Part shown: positions 1 through 11,457 of the stretch, in pieces
Layout: each line of letters opens with the position of its first letter
Position numbering within the stretch: the stretch's first letter is position 1
From: Lepidostoma basale
Lineage: Eukaryota; Arthropoda; Insecta; Trichoptera; Lepidostomatidae
Length of the DNA stretch: 64,000 nt
Reading direction: 5' to 3'
Assembly: GCA_022606425.2 (NCBI GenBank)
Contig: JAHDVF020001366.1
Span: forward strand, 62,001-126,000
Notes under the pieces: generated by a model
What the model saw: the letters and a program-made list of their open reading frames with translations, nothing else
What the model was told of the DNA's origin: nothing
The model's database searches: none
Translations under genes and position numbers: made by a program

Positions 1-17
1 AAATGTAACGATAATGG

Positions 18-242
18 ATCAGAAGTGTTGAGGACATAGTAAGATGGGGAAGAAGCAGAATGCGCTTTTGGAGAGACCAAGTGGACCGCATGGAGAATCC
101 AAAAATTGCAAAAATTGTTAAAGATGAAAACCCAAGCAGAAAGAGATTACCAGGAAGGCCGCCAAAAATATGGAGAGATGGCTTGGACATCATCATTCCA
201 GGACAGCTCACCGTCATAAACAGGTCATACGACCTAAAATAA
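18..242 (+). pseudogene. LINE-P reverse-transcriptase C-terminal fragment
   Basis: Translation from about base 18 gives the tail of a non-LTR retrotransposon polyprotein: SVEDIVRWGRSRMRFWRD, then LPGRPPKIWRD. The Trp-rich VEDIVRW block and the basic GRPPK-WRD block are diagnostic of this family, which recurs here at 1363, 6120, 7235, 8448, 45150 and 50780. The catalytic RT domain is missing, so it is a dead 5'-truncated scrap. Family placement is by motif; the clade is not certain. Confidence 0.7.
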
Positions 243-761
243 GTGGAATAAAAAGAAGAAGATTATACGATATATGAATAATATTTTTTCCTTGTAACAC
301 AACGCTTTATTTTTAAATACAAATAAAATTAAAAAATACACATTAAAATAAAAATAAATACACATTAAACATATTTCGGGACACAGATGCCCTTCAACAC
401 TATAGTTAAAATATGATATTGTATATACAAAATTTTTTTTAAACAAATTATATCATGAACACAACTTATTGAATGCTAAGGCATTAACACTGTGGAATTT
501 CATAGTTATATACTTAGGAAATTGAAAATTACTTTAAAATTAAAAAACACCACATTTTTCGAAGTAATATAATAAAAATCATGTAAAAATATAATAAAAG
601 CTTAACAAAGAAAGACCAATATAAAATACGAATTAAATTCGATACAAAAATGTCATGTGTTTTAATATTTTTTTAAAATATTTTGTGGATTAAATAAAGT
701 TATTTTCTAAACTGTTAATGAATAAACTTGTTTTTTGTATCAGAATTGTATTTTATTTTAC
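243..761. other. AT-rich gene-free stretch
   Basis: No coding pattern. Around 371-402 on the minus strand there is a decayed HH-D-like motif (GTTGAAGGGC ... TCCCGAAAT). A sequence around 503-530 (ACTTAGGAAATTGAAAAT) recurs at about 4118, suggesting old dispersed repeats. Confidence 0.5.
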
Positions 762-763
762 GC

Positions 764-799
764 GACAGCTGTTTCATCAACCAATGTTGACATCATCAG
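764..799 (-). ncRNA. Hammerhead ribozyme-like motif, HH-A
   Basis: Read on the minus strand: CUGAUGA core, one extra U, helix II GUCAAC/GUUGAU around a 4-nt loop, then GAAA, the self-complementary ACAGCUGU, and GUC as the predicted cleavage triplet. All invariant core residues (C3, U4, G5, A6, G8, A9, G12, A13, A14) are present. Helix I looks weak. Such minimal type I hammerheads are known from Penelope-like elements of animals; attachment to such an element here is inference, since no Penelope coding sequence is visible. Confidence 0.6.
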
Positions 800-804
800 G
801 TGTT

Positions 805-1362
805 TCTATAGTATATCAATAATTAGTTATTTGCAATTTCCTAAGTATATCATTAATGTTATCAGTTTTGACAGATGTTAAAAAATATATTTTTATTGAA
901 AAAATATTATGCATTATTTTTATTTAAAATATGCGAAAACTTCAAAATGATGTTCAATTATATTATAAAAGATTATTGAATACTCGTGTATAGTCTAATA
1001 ACGTCTAAAACAAATATTTGATGGTGATGCTTTGAGCCTTCGCAGTCTCAAATATCACGCACGCATTAGCTCCTCTCGCTGAGACGAGTTTATTATCTCG
1101 CCATAATACATCTTAATGAAATCACTAATCCCTCTTTGATTATTGCAAATTGAAAACGAAAATAAGCCCGAGAGTAATCTATACGTATAAGACTTTCAGT
1201 AATATCATCCCCTTGCAAGAAATACAGGATGAATGGTACTTCGAGACCCAGAAACTATATATAGACAGACAGCTCACACACAGACTAACATAAATTATCA
1301 TTTCAGACATATTTAACAATGACAAACCATCACGTCTTATTCTTCTTCTTTTTCTGATTTAT
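805..1362. other. No gene seen
   Basis: AT-rich DNA with a slightly more GC-rich patch around 1030-1100. No open reading frame with family resemblance and no clear repeat boundary. Confidence 0.5.
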
Positions 1363-1560
1363 TTAGGACTGTGTCCTGTTATTTCTCTGAGCCTGTTCCA
1401 GGGATGCAGATGTCCAAATGTCTTGCCATCTTTTAGCTGGTCTTCCTGTAGGTAGATTTCCTGTTGGTACTTTATTTGCGGCTATATTTATCACTCTTTC
1501 AGAACATGCTCTTTCCACATTATCTCTCCAATAGCGTCTTCTCGACACGACATCTTCTAT
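1363..1560 (-). pseudogene. LINE-P reverse-transcriptase C-terminal fragment
   Basis: The minus-strand reading contains SRRRYWRDNVERA followed by GRPAKRWQDIW. This matches the RRRYW...GRPPKRW C-terminal signature of the LINE-P copies elsewhere in the window. No RT palm motifs; a dead fragment. Confidence 0.7.
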
Positions 1561-1667
1561 ATTGCTGATCTTTCTTATTTCAAATTCAGAGAGATTTTAT
1601 TATTGTGGTTCTGAGGAGACTTTTTGTTCTGATGCAGCTCTCATTTCTATCCCATGTGTCATTAAAT

Positions 1668-2110
1668 GCCATTACGTCGTCTCCCCTAAACGCCAATGGA
1701 CCGCCACACTACTCTACCCTGACACACTTCTCTAGTTTTCTCCATATTCATACAGCGAGTCATACACGCACGTCGATTCTTCCAAATTCAAACATGACCA
1801 ATTCGCTCATGGCACGTTTTCCTCGGTCTTCCTCGACTCTACTTACGGCACGGTCACGTACTTTGGCGCTCACCTTCCAAAAAGATCTCCCTCGAACGGT
1901 TAGTTTGTTTCTGGTCATACGTTGTACGATCAGGTATTATTTAAAAAAAAGGTTCCTTGCTTACATATTTTTACTTCACTGCTGCTCATATATGACAAGA
2001 TTGATTAGTAAAATACTTCTTTTTCTCCTTTTTTAGACTTCTTCCCTCCACTTCTGGATAAAGATCTCTTCCATTTTTCACCGTTCGTTCCTGTGTTGTC
2101 CCTTCCGCGT
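1668..2110 (-). mobile_element. Decayed LINE-T 3' end with RTE tail scrap
   Basis: The minus strand of 1668-1910 aligns by eye with the C-terminus of LINE-T: the basic RPRKT block, the cysteine-containing RACM..C..VEE block, and the GGGGAGACGACGTAATGG-like end. Many substitutions and stops show age. Next to it, 2035-2110 on the minus strand reads NGRDLYPEVEGRS-like, the usual last residues of an RTE-type ORF2. Probably two unrelated scraps side by side. Confidence 0.55.
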
Positions 2111-2360
2111 CTAGGTAGTTCCAGTTATTCAGCAATGTCATTAATTATTCCATCTTTAGTGAAGTCCTGACATTCCTTATCTTTGTCCAAGGCCTCGATT
2201 GAGGTATTCTGGGTGTCCATGTAATACTGCCCTGTCTGGTTATATGTATATTCATCCCATTGCCATTTTTTGTGTAAAACGGTCTTTTGAACCCAATTAC
2301 TTTATACATTTTTTTTTAGCTATTTGTTTTTAAATTGTTAAATTGCATTTTATTTAACGC

Positions 2361-2448
2361 GACAACTGTTTCATCAACATATGTTGACATCATCAATAAT
2401 ATCATGTGACGCCTGATGATGTCAACATAGGTTGATGAAACAGCTGTC
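2361..2448. ncRNA. Inverted pair of HH-A hammerhead-like motifs
   Basis: Two HH-A copies face each other. The plus copy (2413-2448) has CUGAUGA, helix II GUCAAC/GUUGAU, GAAAC, AGCU and GUC. The minus copy (2361-2396) has the same helix II but a changed 5' core (AUUGAUGA in place of CCUGAUGA). The arms make a palindrome. The following sequence (2449-2520) ends in the GTTTCGG...CAAACAATGGACT block seen beside other HH-A copies, so the family is longer than the ribozyme-like core. Confidence 0.6.
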
Positions 2449-2539
2449 AAAAAACAAAGTTGTTTAATTTAACAGTTTAAAATGTTAAGGTATCATAGTG
2501 TTTCGGCCCAAACAATGGACTAGTTGTTTATATTTATTT

Positions 2540-2645
2540 TTTGCAGTGTGATAATCCTACTGTCATCGCCGGGAATTGAACCCGAGATCTTTAGTATGGC
2601 AGTCAGAGCTCTTGATACTCTGCCACGAAGCTCGTTACTACCATT
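2540..2645 (-). mobile_element. tRNA-derived SINE fragment
   Basis: The minus strand carries a B-box-like GGTTCAATTCCCGGCG, then TGACAGTAGGATTATCACAC, matching the start of the SINEs at 31467 and 41358. The A-box region is degraded. Only the tRNA-like head remains. Confidence 0.6.
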
Positions 2646-3672
2646 TTTGTTTAACTGTACGTTCCATGATTTCGGCAAATTTGGTTCGGTGTTTAACTTC
2701 TTCTTTTCGTATTCCGTATTTTATTTTAAAGTACAACACCCCCTGTGTATATTTTTGAAATAAAAAAGCGTCAAGGTCACTATCGCGATGCCTCCCACAG
2801 ACAGTCGTGTGGACCATACAGCTGTCGTTGGTTGTGTAATGTTCTAGATGTGTCCTGTTCCTAGCCTGGCCCCAGTAGATAACGGGACCCAGATATTCGT
2901 CTCGATCCTTCTTTTGACGAAATCCCCTTTTTACGACCCGCCCGAATCTCTCGCTTACATCTGGCTTTCTTCATTAACTTTCTCCCCTTTTCTCTGTGTT
3001 TTTTTCCTCGGCTAATCTTCGCCTATACTCCCTCGAAGCCCGGATCAAATTGTTTCATCTCTTGTAAGCCGTTTCCTAGTTTCTTCACCTTTGAATTACA
3101 TGCTCATATTTTCCTGGTATTCTTAGCAAATGGGGCTCAGACTCACTACTATCGATCCCAGTATCTTGCTCCTTACAGGAAGCGTTGAAGAATCACTCAG
3201 TTGATTGAATGAACTTTTATTTAGACTCTTTTTTGTTTTGTTTGAACCATTGAACAAATTTACTGTTTTCGATACGGCTTTATGTGAAGAAATGTTTTTT
3301 TTTAATAAAATGTAATTATTTTATTTATGTTACCATTATCTTCTTCTTCGCTTGCCGTATCAGGTCCCCCTGACGTAGGCAATCACTCCGGCGAAAGGTT
3401 CTCTATCTTGCGCAACCCGGGACATCTCCCCCACAGCCAAGACGTTTGCCTTCTACCAGGACCACGCTGCCCCTCAATTTTTCCCACCAGTATTAGTTGG
3501 AGCAAACTGTATTTATCTCCCAGCAGAATGTGACCCAGATATAAAATCTTACGGAACTTAACGTCCTTAACGTCCCCTTAACGTCCTAACGTGCATGGCA
3601 CATTTTAATGGTAAAATAGTTATATCTTTAATATTATATATACAGAGAAATGGGTTAAATGAAGGAGATACT
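2646..3672. other. No gene seen
   Basis: Mixed sequence with a moderately GC-rich part (2770-3000 and 3350-3500). Short open frames exist but none resembles a known family. Possibly very old repeat debris. Confidence 0.4.
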
Positions 3673-3775
3673 CATAACTGTAAGAAGTACAGCCTGAGAT
3701 CGAGAAGAACCGACCCCAACGGTCAACATAGACAATGAGTTGGGATAGCGCCAGGAAGAAGAAGACGATAATTAT
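3673..3775 (+). mobile_element. Probable LINE 3' tail
   Basis: Contains the run AGATCGAGAAGAACCGACC ... GAGTTGGGATAGCGCC followed by GGAAGAAGAAGACG. This acidic/basic end with a GAAGAAG tail resembles the 3' end of RTE-like copies such as 43378-43815. Too short to place firmly. Confidence 0.35.
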
Positions 3776-5428
3776 TATCAAAATTTATATCGTTATTTCG
3801 ATGATGGTGGCAAAACCATTTAAAGTGAAGTAAAGTAAATTCAGTATGTTTATTTTATTCCATAAAACAAATAGGAGCAGTAGAAAAGAGAAAAATGTAT
3901 GAATTAGTCCTTTAAATTATTTTATTTTTTAAATGTATTTTTTTAGCTTTCTAGATTGACGACAGTGCAATTATTATTTATTTATTATTTCGATTTTTTT
4001 TTGCATTTCTTAGTAATTTTATTAATGTATAAAAAAGATACGTGAATTGATTACAGATGAAAACATCCATTTTCGAAAATTTCCCCGTAATATTCAAACG
4101 CTTAAACTAGTAAGATATTCTTAGGAAATTGAAAATAACTTTGTGATCCACAAAATATTTAAATAGCCTCCATCTTTATGTGTAAAAATATAATAAAAAT
4201 TAAACAAATAAATACTAATATAAAAAACGCATTTAAAATTCGATAAAATAATTTAAATTTAAAAATTAACCTGGGCCATTTGTTATAAGTACTAAGTATT
4301 ATTTTTTATCAGTAAAAACTAATAAATAAAATATATTATTATAATTATATTACAACGTATATTACTTTGGAACTATATTACGATGGAATTACTAACTTAT
4401 TAATACCTAAGTATATTACTATGGAATTCCACAGTGTTATAGCCTTAGCGTTCAATTAATAAAATATTCGACATTTTATGATAGCCTAGCAAGTGAAACA
4501 TTTCATTTCCTCTACAACACATTGTTTTTTTAGAATCGGGATATTTTCTATAATATTTAATCAGGGCCTTTACATCGTTGTTCAATAAACAATAAAAAAC
4601 ATATGTATGAAATGCTGAAACTGGTTTTCAATTAAATTTATTATTGATTCTAATGAAATATAAAGAAAAAATTAAACATGGAGCAAAGTTATAATTTAAC
4701 ATAATTGTAAACGAAATATTCCCGCTTAAATATTTTAAATAATTGTTTGCTGTGTAACATAACAGATTTCCTGTCTTATAAACTAAATACATAAGTAGTC
4801 GCATTACTAAAGCCTAAAATTCTTTGTTCTCTATACAGCATACAACTCTAAATAGGGCAAAATTATGACTGTGAAACAACGTGTATTCGCGAGCTTTTAA
4901 GTTTTAAATAATTTCCTCTTCATTAAAATAACTCACAGGAAACTAACTCACGAAGGTTTAGCGTATATTTACTTTATTTGCCTTCGGATTAGATTTTCAT
5001 GGATCTCAATTGCTGTTAAGACTTGTTTTTTAATTACCAAATCACATAATTTAGTCTATTTTAAAGGTAGGTATGCTACGCATTTTGTAAATACTAAAAA
5101 TGTAATGAATTAAAGTTAATGAAGCTTACTTTGATGGAACATCTCTTCAAAGGAAATATGTGGGTGAATGCTAAAGAAAAAGTCCCTATTTTCAATACAC
5201 ATTTTTTTTACATAATTTTAATTTAAGAACAAAATAGCACGTAATTCTCCCTAATAAAATTTCTTCGTAATACGATAATAACCTCATTGTAAAAGATCGT
5301 TAATTTAATAAATATAATGGCATCGACATTTTACACTTTTGTATAGAAACATAAAATTTTTATTAAATATCATAAAGAATCATGAAAGTTTATCTTGAAT
5401 TCCAAATTCCATTGCCTTACCTTCCTTA
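3776..5428. other. AT-rich gene-free stretch
   Basis: Over 1.6 kb without a coding signal, tRNA or recognisable transposon terminus. Very AT-rich. It ends at the A that forms the target site of Helitron A. Confidence 0.5.
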
Positions 5429-5765
5429 TCTATATAAATAAAAGGCAGTTTCTCTCTGTGTGTGGACTGATTCCGGGGTTATTCCTGCGCAGATCGTTTT
5501 CAAATTGATACACTTCCTTAATAGATAGACAAAGGTGGGCATAGGCATATTTTTGTTATTAATCGAGCTCTAATTAACTTTGTAAATTTATAAATTTTTG
5601 TAGTGCGAGCGAGTATAGACCTTCATGTTCGTATCACCTGAGTATCGATCTTTAGAGTCTATATTCGCTTGGCGTGATAATATGCAAATTAGTGGCTTTT
5701 TTGACTCTTTGCGTGGTCAGATATGAAACTAGTCGCTCTTTTGAACTGAAAAATATACGCACGAA

Positions 5766-6748
5766 TAGGGATGGGCAAAACGACTCATCTCAGGGATCTG
5801 ATCTGAACGGTTCCGCTCAGCAAAGTGAGCGGACTCTTTTTAACGATCCACAGTTCACCATTTTGAGTCGTTCAAAGTTTGAAATTATTTTAGTGACCTT
5901 TTTTTTTTTGCTCCTCGACCAAAAAAGTTGATTCCGGTAAAAAAAAAAAATTCACCAGGATAAATTTTTTGTCGATGAGCTAAAAAAAAAATTCACAACG
6001 ACAAACAACTTTTTTGACAAACGACTCGATAATTATCAAGAAGAATCGGCTCACTTTACTGAGCGGAACCATTCAGCCCAGATCCCTTAAAAATAGTCGA
6101 CTCTTTTGCAATCGTAAACTACGAAGTCGTCTTATTGATGAGAACCTGCAATTGTGGCTAAAATTAAGAATAGCAACAAACAAACATGCATCAGGCCCAT
6201 AATAACATACGGAATCAAAGCAAGAGCAGACACTGTCAGAACCAGACTGCGACCTATTGTGGAGAGAATCGTTAGAGATAGGATACCCAACGAATAAATT
6301 CGCAAATCCTGCAACATTGAAGACATAGTGAGATGGAGTAGGCAGAGACATCGAGAGAATGGATCCAGCAAGAATTCCTAATATCGTGATGCAAGAGACT
6401 CCAGAGGGCAATCGACCACCAGGATGACCACCAAAGAGATGGAGAGAAGGCTGGTCGCCTTCATCACAGGAAGAAGTATGAAATAATGTTTTATTCAGTG
6501 TACCCGTAATTGAATGAAGTGCAAAAATTATAGTAAAGGTTATCTAAATCAATAAACATATTTGGTTTTCAATTTTTTTTTAAATCGTTGTAAAGTACGC
6601 ATTTGGCTCTTTGGCTAATAAGTTTGCCGACCCCCCTGACCTAGCGGATCATTGAGCTGCCGTTCTTTTTTTTATGGATCATCGCTCACCCGCTCACCAA
6701 AAAGATTCGAATCTTTGAGTCGACTCGTGAGCGGATCGCACATCCCTA
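5766..6748. mobile_element. hAT-like element (hAT-1), copy inside Helitron A
   Basis: The left end TAGGGATGGGCAAAACGACT and the reverse complement of the right end, TAGGGATGTGCGATCCGC, are imperfect terminal inverted repeats of the common hAT type. No transposase. No clean 8-bp duplication is visible. The interior carries a LINE-P fragment and the right end of a second hAT (hAT-2, ending at 6638); the left end of hAT-2 is deleted here but present in the copy at 49963. Confidence 0.65.
6110..6475 (+). pseudogene. LINE-P fragment within hAT-1/hAT-2
   Basis: Plus-strand frames give IITYGIKARADTVRTRLRP, then CNIEDIVRWSRQRHRENG, then a PPR-WREGW-like end. This is the thumb/C-terminal part of a LINE-P RT. 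It has stops and frameshifts and is duplicated almost base for base at 50780-51145. Confidence 0.65.
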
Positions 6749-7068
6749 TTGTAACTGTCAGATCTGCGACATTTGCGTCGCAGTGCAGTGTTTTGTAAGT
6801 AAAATATTTATATTTCTATTTCAAATATATCTTCAGTTTATTCTATTTTGCCGTTGAAATGAATACAGATTATATTTCCGCATTACATATTTCAAAGTTG
6901 TAGTTTCAAATTATATCGAATAGAAATGAAATGATGTATCGTTTTACTTACGTATTATTTTAGGTTATGTTATGACTACATGGAAAAACGTTAAATTCTA
7001 AGTAACAATTCTATGAATTGGTATAATCTATTTTAATAATGTTATTTTAATGTAAAATTGTTCTGGCA

Positions 7069-7158
7069 GGGCGATAACCTATATCTTTTGGATTAGACGG
7101 GCGATAACCTAAATCTTTTGGATTAGACGGGCGATAACCTATATCTTTTGGATTAGAC
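7069..7158 (+). repeat. 3 x 30-bp tandem repeat
   Basis: Three back-to-back copies of a 30-bp unit beginning GGGCGATAACCTATATC; the middle copy has one change (AAATC). The single-copy version of this unit lies inside the 430-bp tandem repeat of Helitron C, so the same internal Helitron segment has expanded twice on different scales. Confidence 0.9.
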
Positions 7159-7234
7159 GATTTACTTCAGCTGTTTTAGTTTTTCTCTGAAAGCCTTTTT
7201 TTTTAATATACTGCTCATTTTAATATAATTATTT

Positions 7235-7400
7235 GATTTTTGCAGAGATGCCGACGCTAAGGATGATACCAGGAAAGACTCTTTGAGATAGGGTGAGGAA
7301 CACGGCTATCCACGATATCTCCAAGGTGGAAGATGTCGTGAGATGGGGCACACAACGCAAGACTGGCATGGATGGATCCCACACCTCGATACGTGCAAGA
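7235..7400 (+). pseudogene. LINE-P fragment in Helitron A
   Basis: Reads LRMIPGKTL then a stop, then RVRNTAIHDISKVEDVVRWG, the segment just upstream of the RRRYW block of LINE-P. The same segment forms part of each 430-bp unit at 51671-52957. Confidence 0.65.
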
Positions 7401-7538
7401 CAGATTGTTATATTTATGAACTAATTTTGAAATGGTATGTACAGGTTGGATTAATTGGTTTAATTGAATACAGATTATATTTCCGCATTACATATTTCAA
7501 AGTTTTAGTTCTAAATACTATCGAATAGAGAAGAAGCT

Positions 7539-8001
7539 TATACGCGTACTTTGGTCAGGGAAATATTAAAATAACCACAGCAACGATAAGAAAGTTCTAA
7601 TGATATACAATATCAATTTATTCGTTTTACTTACGTGTCATTTTAGGTTATGACGTTTCGTTGTGTAATAATTAGTTAATTGAGAGAAGAAATTATACAT
7701 AGTTTTACATGTACTTTTAGGTTATGAAGTTTCTGGGATTAAAAATATTCAATGATAATTAAATTGCTTTCAGGTTATTTCAAAGGATGATAGCGACAAT
7801 TAGTTATTTAAAATACAATTAATATGACATTTGATGAATTCAAACATAAAGGTGTTCTTTATACGCGTACTTTGGTCAGGGAAATATTAAAATTACCACA
7901 GCAACGATAAGAAAGTTCTAATGATATACAATATCGATTTATTCGTTTTACTTACGTGTCATTTTAGGTTATGACGTTTCGTTGTGTAATAATTAGTTAA
8001 T
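7539..8001 (+). repeat. Direct repeat pair of about 145 bp
   Basis: The block starting TACGCGTACTTTGGTCAGGG at 7539 recurs almost unchanged from 7862 (ending in GTGTAATAATTAGTTAATT). The copies are separated by about 180 bp of AT-rich sequence. They lie within Helitron A and presumably arose by internal duplication. Confidence 0.75.
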
Positions 8002-8159
8002 TGGTATAATCTATTTTCATAATGTTATTTTAATGTAAAATTGTTCTGGCAGGGCGAAAATCTATATCTTTGGGATTAGATATTAAGTTTTGATAAAATA
8101 ATTGCCTGGTTGTGAGAGACCACTGTTCTAATGGGGATATTTTTGTATTGGGATTGAAA

Positions 8160-8369
8160 TTATTTTGTTAATGAGCCATATTGGTGCATGTTGCAATTCT
8201 TCTTTATTTTCCATTCCACTGAGTAATTCCAACAGCACACATACCCAAATACACTATGAGATACTTCAGCTTTCTTAGTTTTTCTCAGAAAACAAATGCT
8301 GTGATAGGTAAACATATCCTTATATGCAGCATTAGCTGCTTCAGTTGGAAGAGTCCAGTAATATTCCAT
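8160..8369 (-). CDS. Unknown 69-residue ORF inside Helitron A
   Basis: The minus-strand ORF starts MEYYWTLPTEAANAAYKDMF and is rich in Cys, Trp and Tyr. It is open in both Helitron copies (the partner is 11733-11948), with a few replacements and a 2-residue indel. No LINE, hAT or helicase motif is visible. It could be a captured host exon or a chance frame in an element of recent origin. A deleted remnant (TEAANAV...) lies in the 430-bp units of Helitron C. I do not recognise it. Confidence 0.35.
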   Translation of the reverse strand: MEYYWTLPTEAANAAYKDMFTYHSICFLRKTKKAEVSHSVFGYVCCWNYSVEWKIKKNCNMHQYGSLTK

Positions 8370-8447
8370 TTTTGGCCATTAAATTCTACATTATGCTGAG
8401 ATTTAAAATATTCAAAGATAATTAAATTGCTTTCAGGTTATTTCATT

Positions 8448-8644
8448 TGCTTGAGGATGGGGAAGACAACGCAGAAGATAATGGATTGCGCATGTGCAGA
8501 GGATGGGGAAAACAACGCAGAAGATACTGGAATTCGCATGTCCAGAGGATGGATCCCACACTTCGATATATGCGTATCACAAGACAATGTTGTTATCTTT
8601 ATGAACTAATTTGGAATGGTATGTACAGGTTTAAATTGGATTAA
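8448..8644 (+). pseudogene. LINE-P fragment with 46-bp internal duplication
   Basis: Reads RRRYWNSHVQRMDPTLRY in one frame. The block GAGGATGGGGAAGACAACGC recurs 46 bp later (8453, 8499, with a third start at 8545). Because 46 is not a multiple of three, the duplication shifts frame. Found again, inverted, in Helitron B at 11458-11665. Confidence 0.7.
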
Positions 8645-8689
8645 TTGGTTTAATTCGTTACATAAGAATATAGACATTTTATGTTTACT

Positions 8690-8747
8690 ACTCCATGATA
8701 CATTCTCATCTGTCTTACCTTTCCTGTATTTGGGGCTTTATTACAAA
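8690..8747 (+). pseudogene. LINE-C RT tail, 5' half, cut by Helitron B
   Basis: Encodes MIHSHLSYLSCIWGFIT of a CR1-like RT C-terminal domain. The frame resumes at 13595 with KKATEIQVIQNRAVR. The intact version (11407 to 11084, minus) shows the two halves are contiguous in the parent, so this is the precise insertion point of Helitron B. Confidence 0.85.
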
Positions 8748-9053
8748 CTAGCTGACCCGGCAACGCTTCGCTATTGCTAAATTCGAGTACATAAATAAAC
8801 CCAATATATATTCAACAAATACAATTAAAGTTCAATAACAATTCGTTTATTTATTGGATTAAATGCCATGTGTATGGATGCAAAAATGTGTGTCTATATC
8901 TTTAAAACAAAGTTTCAATCCAAGCAAACTCGCTGTGAATTATAAACTTGAATACATATTACTAAGGTAATTGAAAAACTATTTTTTGAATATTTTATAT
9001 GAAATTTAATAATCAAATAAACAATATTATATCACATTTGCAGAAAACATTCA

Positions 9054-9380
9054 TTATATTAAAGAAACAAAACTCTTGATTTTGTTGTCCATGAAATTCA
9101 CATCAGAGCCAATAAAGTAAGTTTCTACGATCGTGATTTCGGCACTGCGAGTCCGCTGGCGTGGAATAGTAATATAGATGATAATACTACAAAAGCCTCC
9201 CTTCCCGACTTCCACAACTGTATCCCTCGCCGCTCTGCGCCATTGACCTCCTGCCACTCGTTTAATGTCATCAGACCATCTTGCTTGTGATCTGCCAGAA
9301 TTTGTGTAGCTGTTTCTCTTTCGCCACTCCAGGCCAGAAGATCTTATCACCCGTTGTCCTTGCTTTATGACCGATCCCAT
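9054..9380 (-). pseudogene. RTE-like C-terminal fragment in Helitron B
   Basis: The minus-strand frame contains RSQARWSDDIKRVAGGQWRR then AARD, the RTE-type end (R-x-x-RW-DDIK-x-AG-x-W-x-x-x-A-x-D). It runs without stop into non-LINE sequence. The same 108 residues occur inverted in Helitron A at 15111-15440. Confidence 0.75.
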
Positions 9381-9599
9381 TCCATTTAAACATTAGTTAT
9401 TTTACACGCTGCATCGGCAACTTTGGTCCGATCCTTGATTCATCAATTTTGGGCCCTGGAATTAAAAAAAAAAAAATTTGAATTGCCATAAGGCGGACAC
9501 CGAAGAGGCGCATAAGGCAAAATTTAAATTTCCATACAATGAATGAATTACAACTGTTTTTCACTTGTTTGCTGAAGATATTCTTCATATAAAAGGCAG

Positions 9600-9955
9600 T
9601 TCATGCTATATGCATAATAATAATAATAATAATTAGGCTAATTTGTCAAATTAACTAACTAACTAACTAACCATCACGCCGTCTCCCCGAAAGTGTAAGC
9701 AGAGAGAATGGACTGTCACACTTTTACTGATGCGGCACTCCATCCTTCTCTTTTCGCCCCGCGGGAGACGCGGTGTGATGGGTTGCGAACCTCATCGCCA
9801 CCAATAGGCATCTCCCGCGCACACTTCGATCGTCCAACACCCACAAAATAAATCTAAAACAAATAATATAAAATACAATGATATAAAATAAAATAACAAA
9901 ATAAAAATAATTTTACACAAAATGTTCTTTTTAGACGGTGCACATATTGTCTATT
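9600..9955 (-). mobile_element. SINE-T copy in Helitron B
   Basis: The plus strand reads (TAAC)n, CCATCACGCCGTCTCCCCGA, then the SINE-T body with GGAGTGCCGCATC-like and GCACACTTCGATCGTCCAAC blocks. Oriented minus, with the GTTA tail at about 9652-9672. Absent from Helitron A at the matching place (15010-15035), so it is younger than the A/B common ancestor or lost from A. Confidence 0.75.
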
Positions 9956-10289
9956 TAATTTATAATATGTTCCACGTATCCACTGTTTTTTAATTTAGCA
10001 CATAATGTAATAACACATAATGTTTTTTTCGATGTTGCACATGTTGACTTGGACGATCCGGACATTTGTGTTTATTTAATTTAAGTAACACGTATCCACC
10101 ATTTTTTAAATTATCTGTAGTAAGGCACTTAACCAGCAAGAACTTGAAAATAATATTGAAGAAATGATTCAAATTGTCATTGGAACAAATGAAAAATTTA
10201 TTTCTACACCTGTCAAAATTCTTTACAAAAACGATAAAACTAATAAAACCTTTTAATCTGATTAATTTGTCAAATTAATTAAACTAATC

Positions 10290-10465
10290 AGATTTTAAAG
10301 GTTGGTCATGTTAGAAGTCGGAGGAATCGACATGCGTGTATGACTCGTTGTATGAATGTGGAGGAAGCTAGAGAGGTTTGCCAGGATAGAGTAGTGTTAT
10401 GGTCCATTCTCTCTGCCTACCCCTGTGGGGAAACGGCGTGATGGTTTGTTTGTTTGTTTAATTTG
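10290..10465 (+). mobile_element. LINE-T 3' end in Helitron B
   Basis: Encodes VGHVRSRRNRHACMTRCMNV (C-terminal Cys block) and ends CTACCCCTGTGGGGAAACGG, CGTGATGG, (TTTG)n. The stem-loop CCCC-loop-GGGG and stop codon TGA in GGCGTGATGG match other LINE-T copies. Counterpart in Helitron A: 14505-14668, minus. Confidence 0.8.
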
Positions 10466-10479
10466 TATAATCGCCGTTT

Positions 10480-11420
10480 TCGTGAATAGCTCACCTCAAG
10501 GGCGCTTTGACATTGTTTTTAGTCATGAAAGGTGCATGTGACAACAGCGAAATCACGATCGTAGAAACTTAATTTATTGGCTCTGATGTGAATTTCATGG
10601 ACAACAAAATCAAGAATTTTGTTTCTCTAAACATATGAATGTTTTGTGCAAATGTGATATAATATTGTTTATTGATATACAGACAACCGTTGTTAACATT
10701 TTATGCGATAATTTGAAAAGGTGGGTTTTTAGGTGATATTTAAAGTCTGTCGGATTGTCAATGCATCTGAGGCGTGCAGGAAGCATATTTCAGGCGGACG
10801 AACCTACTACTGTGAAAGCCCGAGCAACACAAAATTCAGATATACTCGTATAGGTGGCACGTTTGGGAATGTGCTTAATTATTGTCTATAAACTGTAAAT
10901 TTAAAAACCTTACCTGAAATTAATAATGGAATTTTCATATATGAATGAAAACTACTAAAAGTAGCTTATGTGTAATGTAAAAATTAATTTTAAGTTGATC
11001 AGATTGAAGTTTTTGGTTCGACATCATTATTAAATCATTAGGGAGTTTATTAAATTCTGTAGAGGCTATAAATTGTAAGGATTTTACACCGAATCTAGTT
11101 GAACGCAATGCTTCTTATTCTGTGAGCGCGTATCATGCTGGTGTACGTCCGTATTGAATATTGGTCGAGTATTAGAGCGCGTTGATGACTTTATTATTTG
11201 TATTATAGTTTTAGTGATCTCTAATTTTGGATGGATTTGAAATGGAATTATTTTCGTCTGAGAATATAGGGCCCTTACATGAGTGTACCACGGTAGACGG
11301 AAAATATATCTAACAGCCCGATTTTGGATCACCTGAATCTCATTAGCTTTCTTCTTTGTAATAAAGCCCCAAATACAGGAAAGGTAAGACAGATGAGAAT
11401 GTATCATGGAGTAGTAAACA
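10480..11420 (-). pseudogene. LINE-C (CR1-like) RT C-terminus and 3' UTR, Helitron B
   Basis: Minus-strand residues run LSYLSCIWGFITKKKANEIQ, then VIQNRAVRYIFRLPWYTH; this is the thumb/C-terminal domain that follows the RT palm in CR1-like LINEs. The 3' part encodes a PTDFKSHLKTYLF-like block and ends with the family 3' terminus (GGCGCTTTGACATTG...). Homologous to residues 250-390 of the ORF at 56403 but a different subfamily. Confidence 0.8.
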
Positions 11421-11457
11421 TAAATTGTCTATATTCTTATGTAACGAATTAAACCAA

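Noticed and set aside
5674..6411. Several overlapping frames on both strands (85, 62, 112 and 79 residues)
   Set aside because: They coincide with hAT inverted-repeat and LINE-P DNA and recur at 49871-51038 with the same shadows. Not independent genes.
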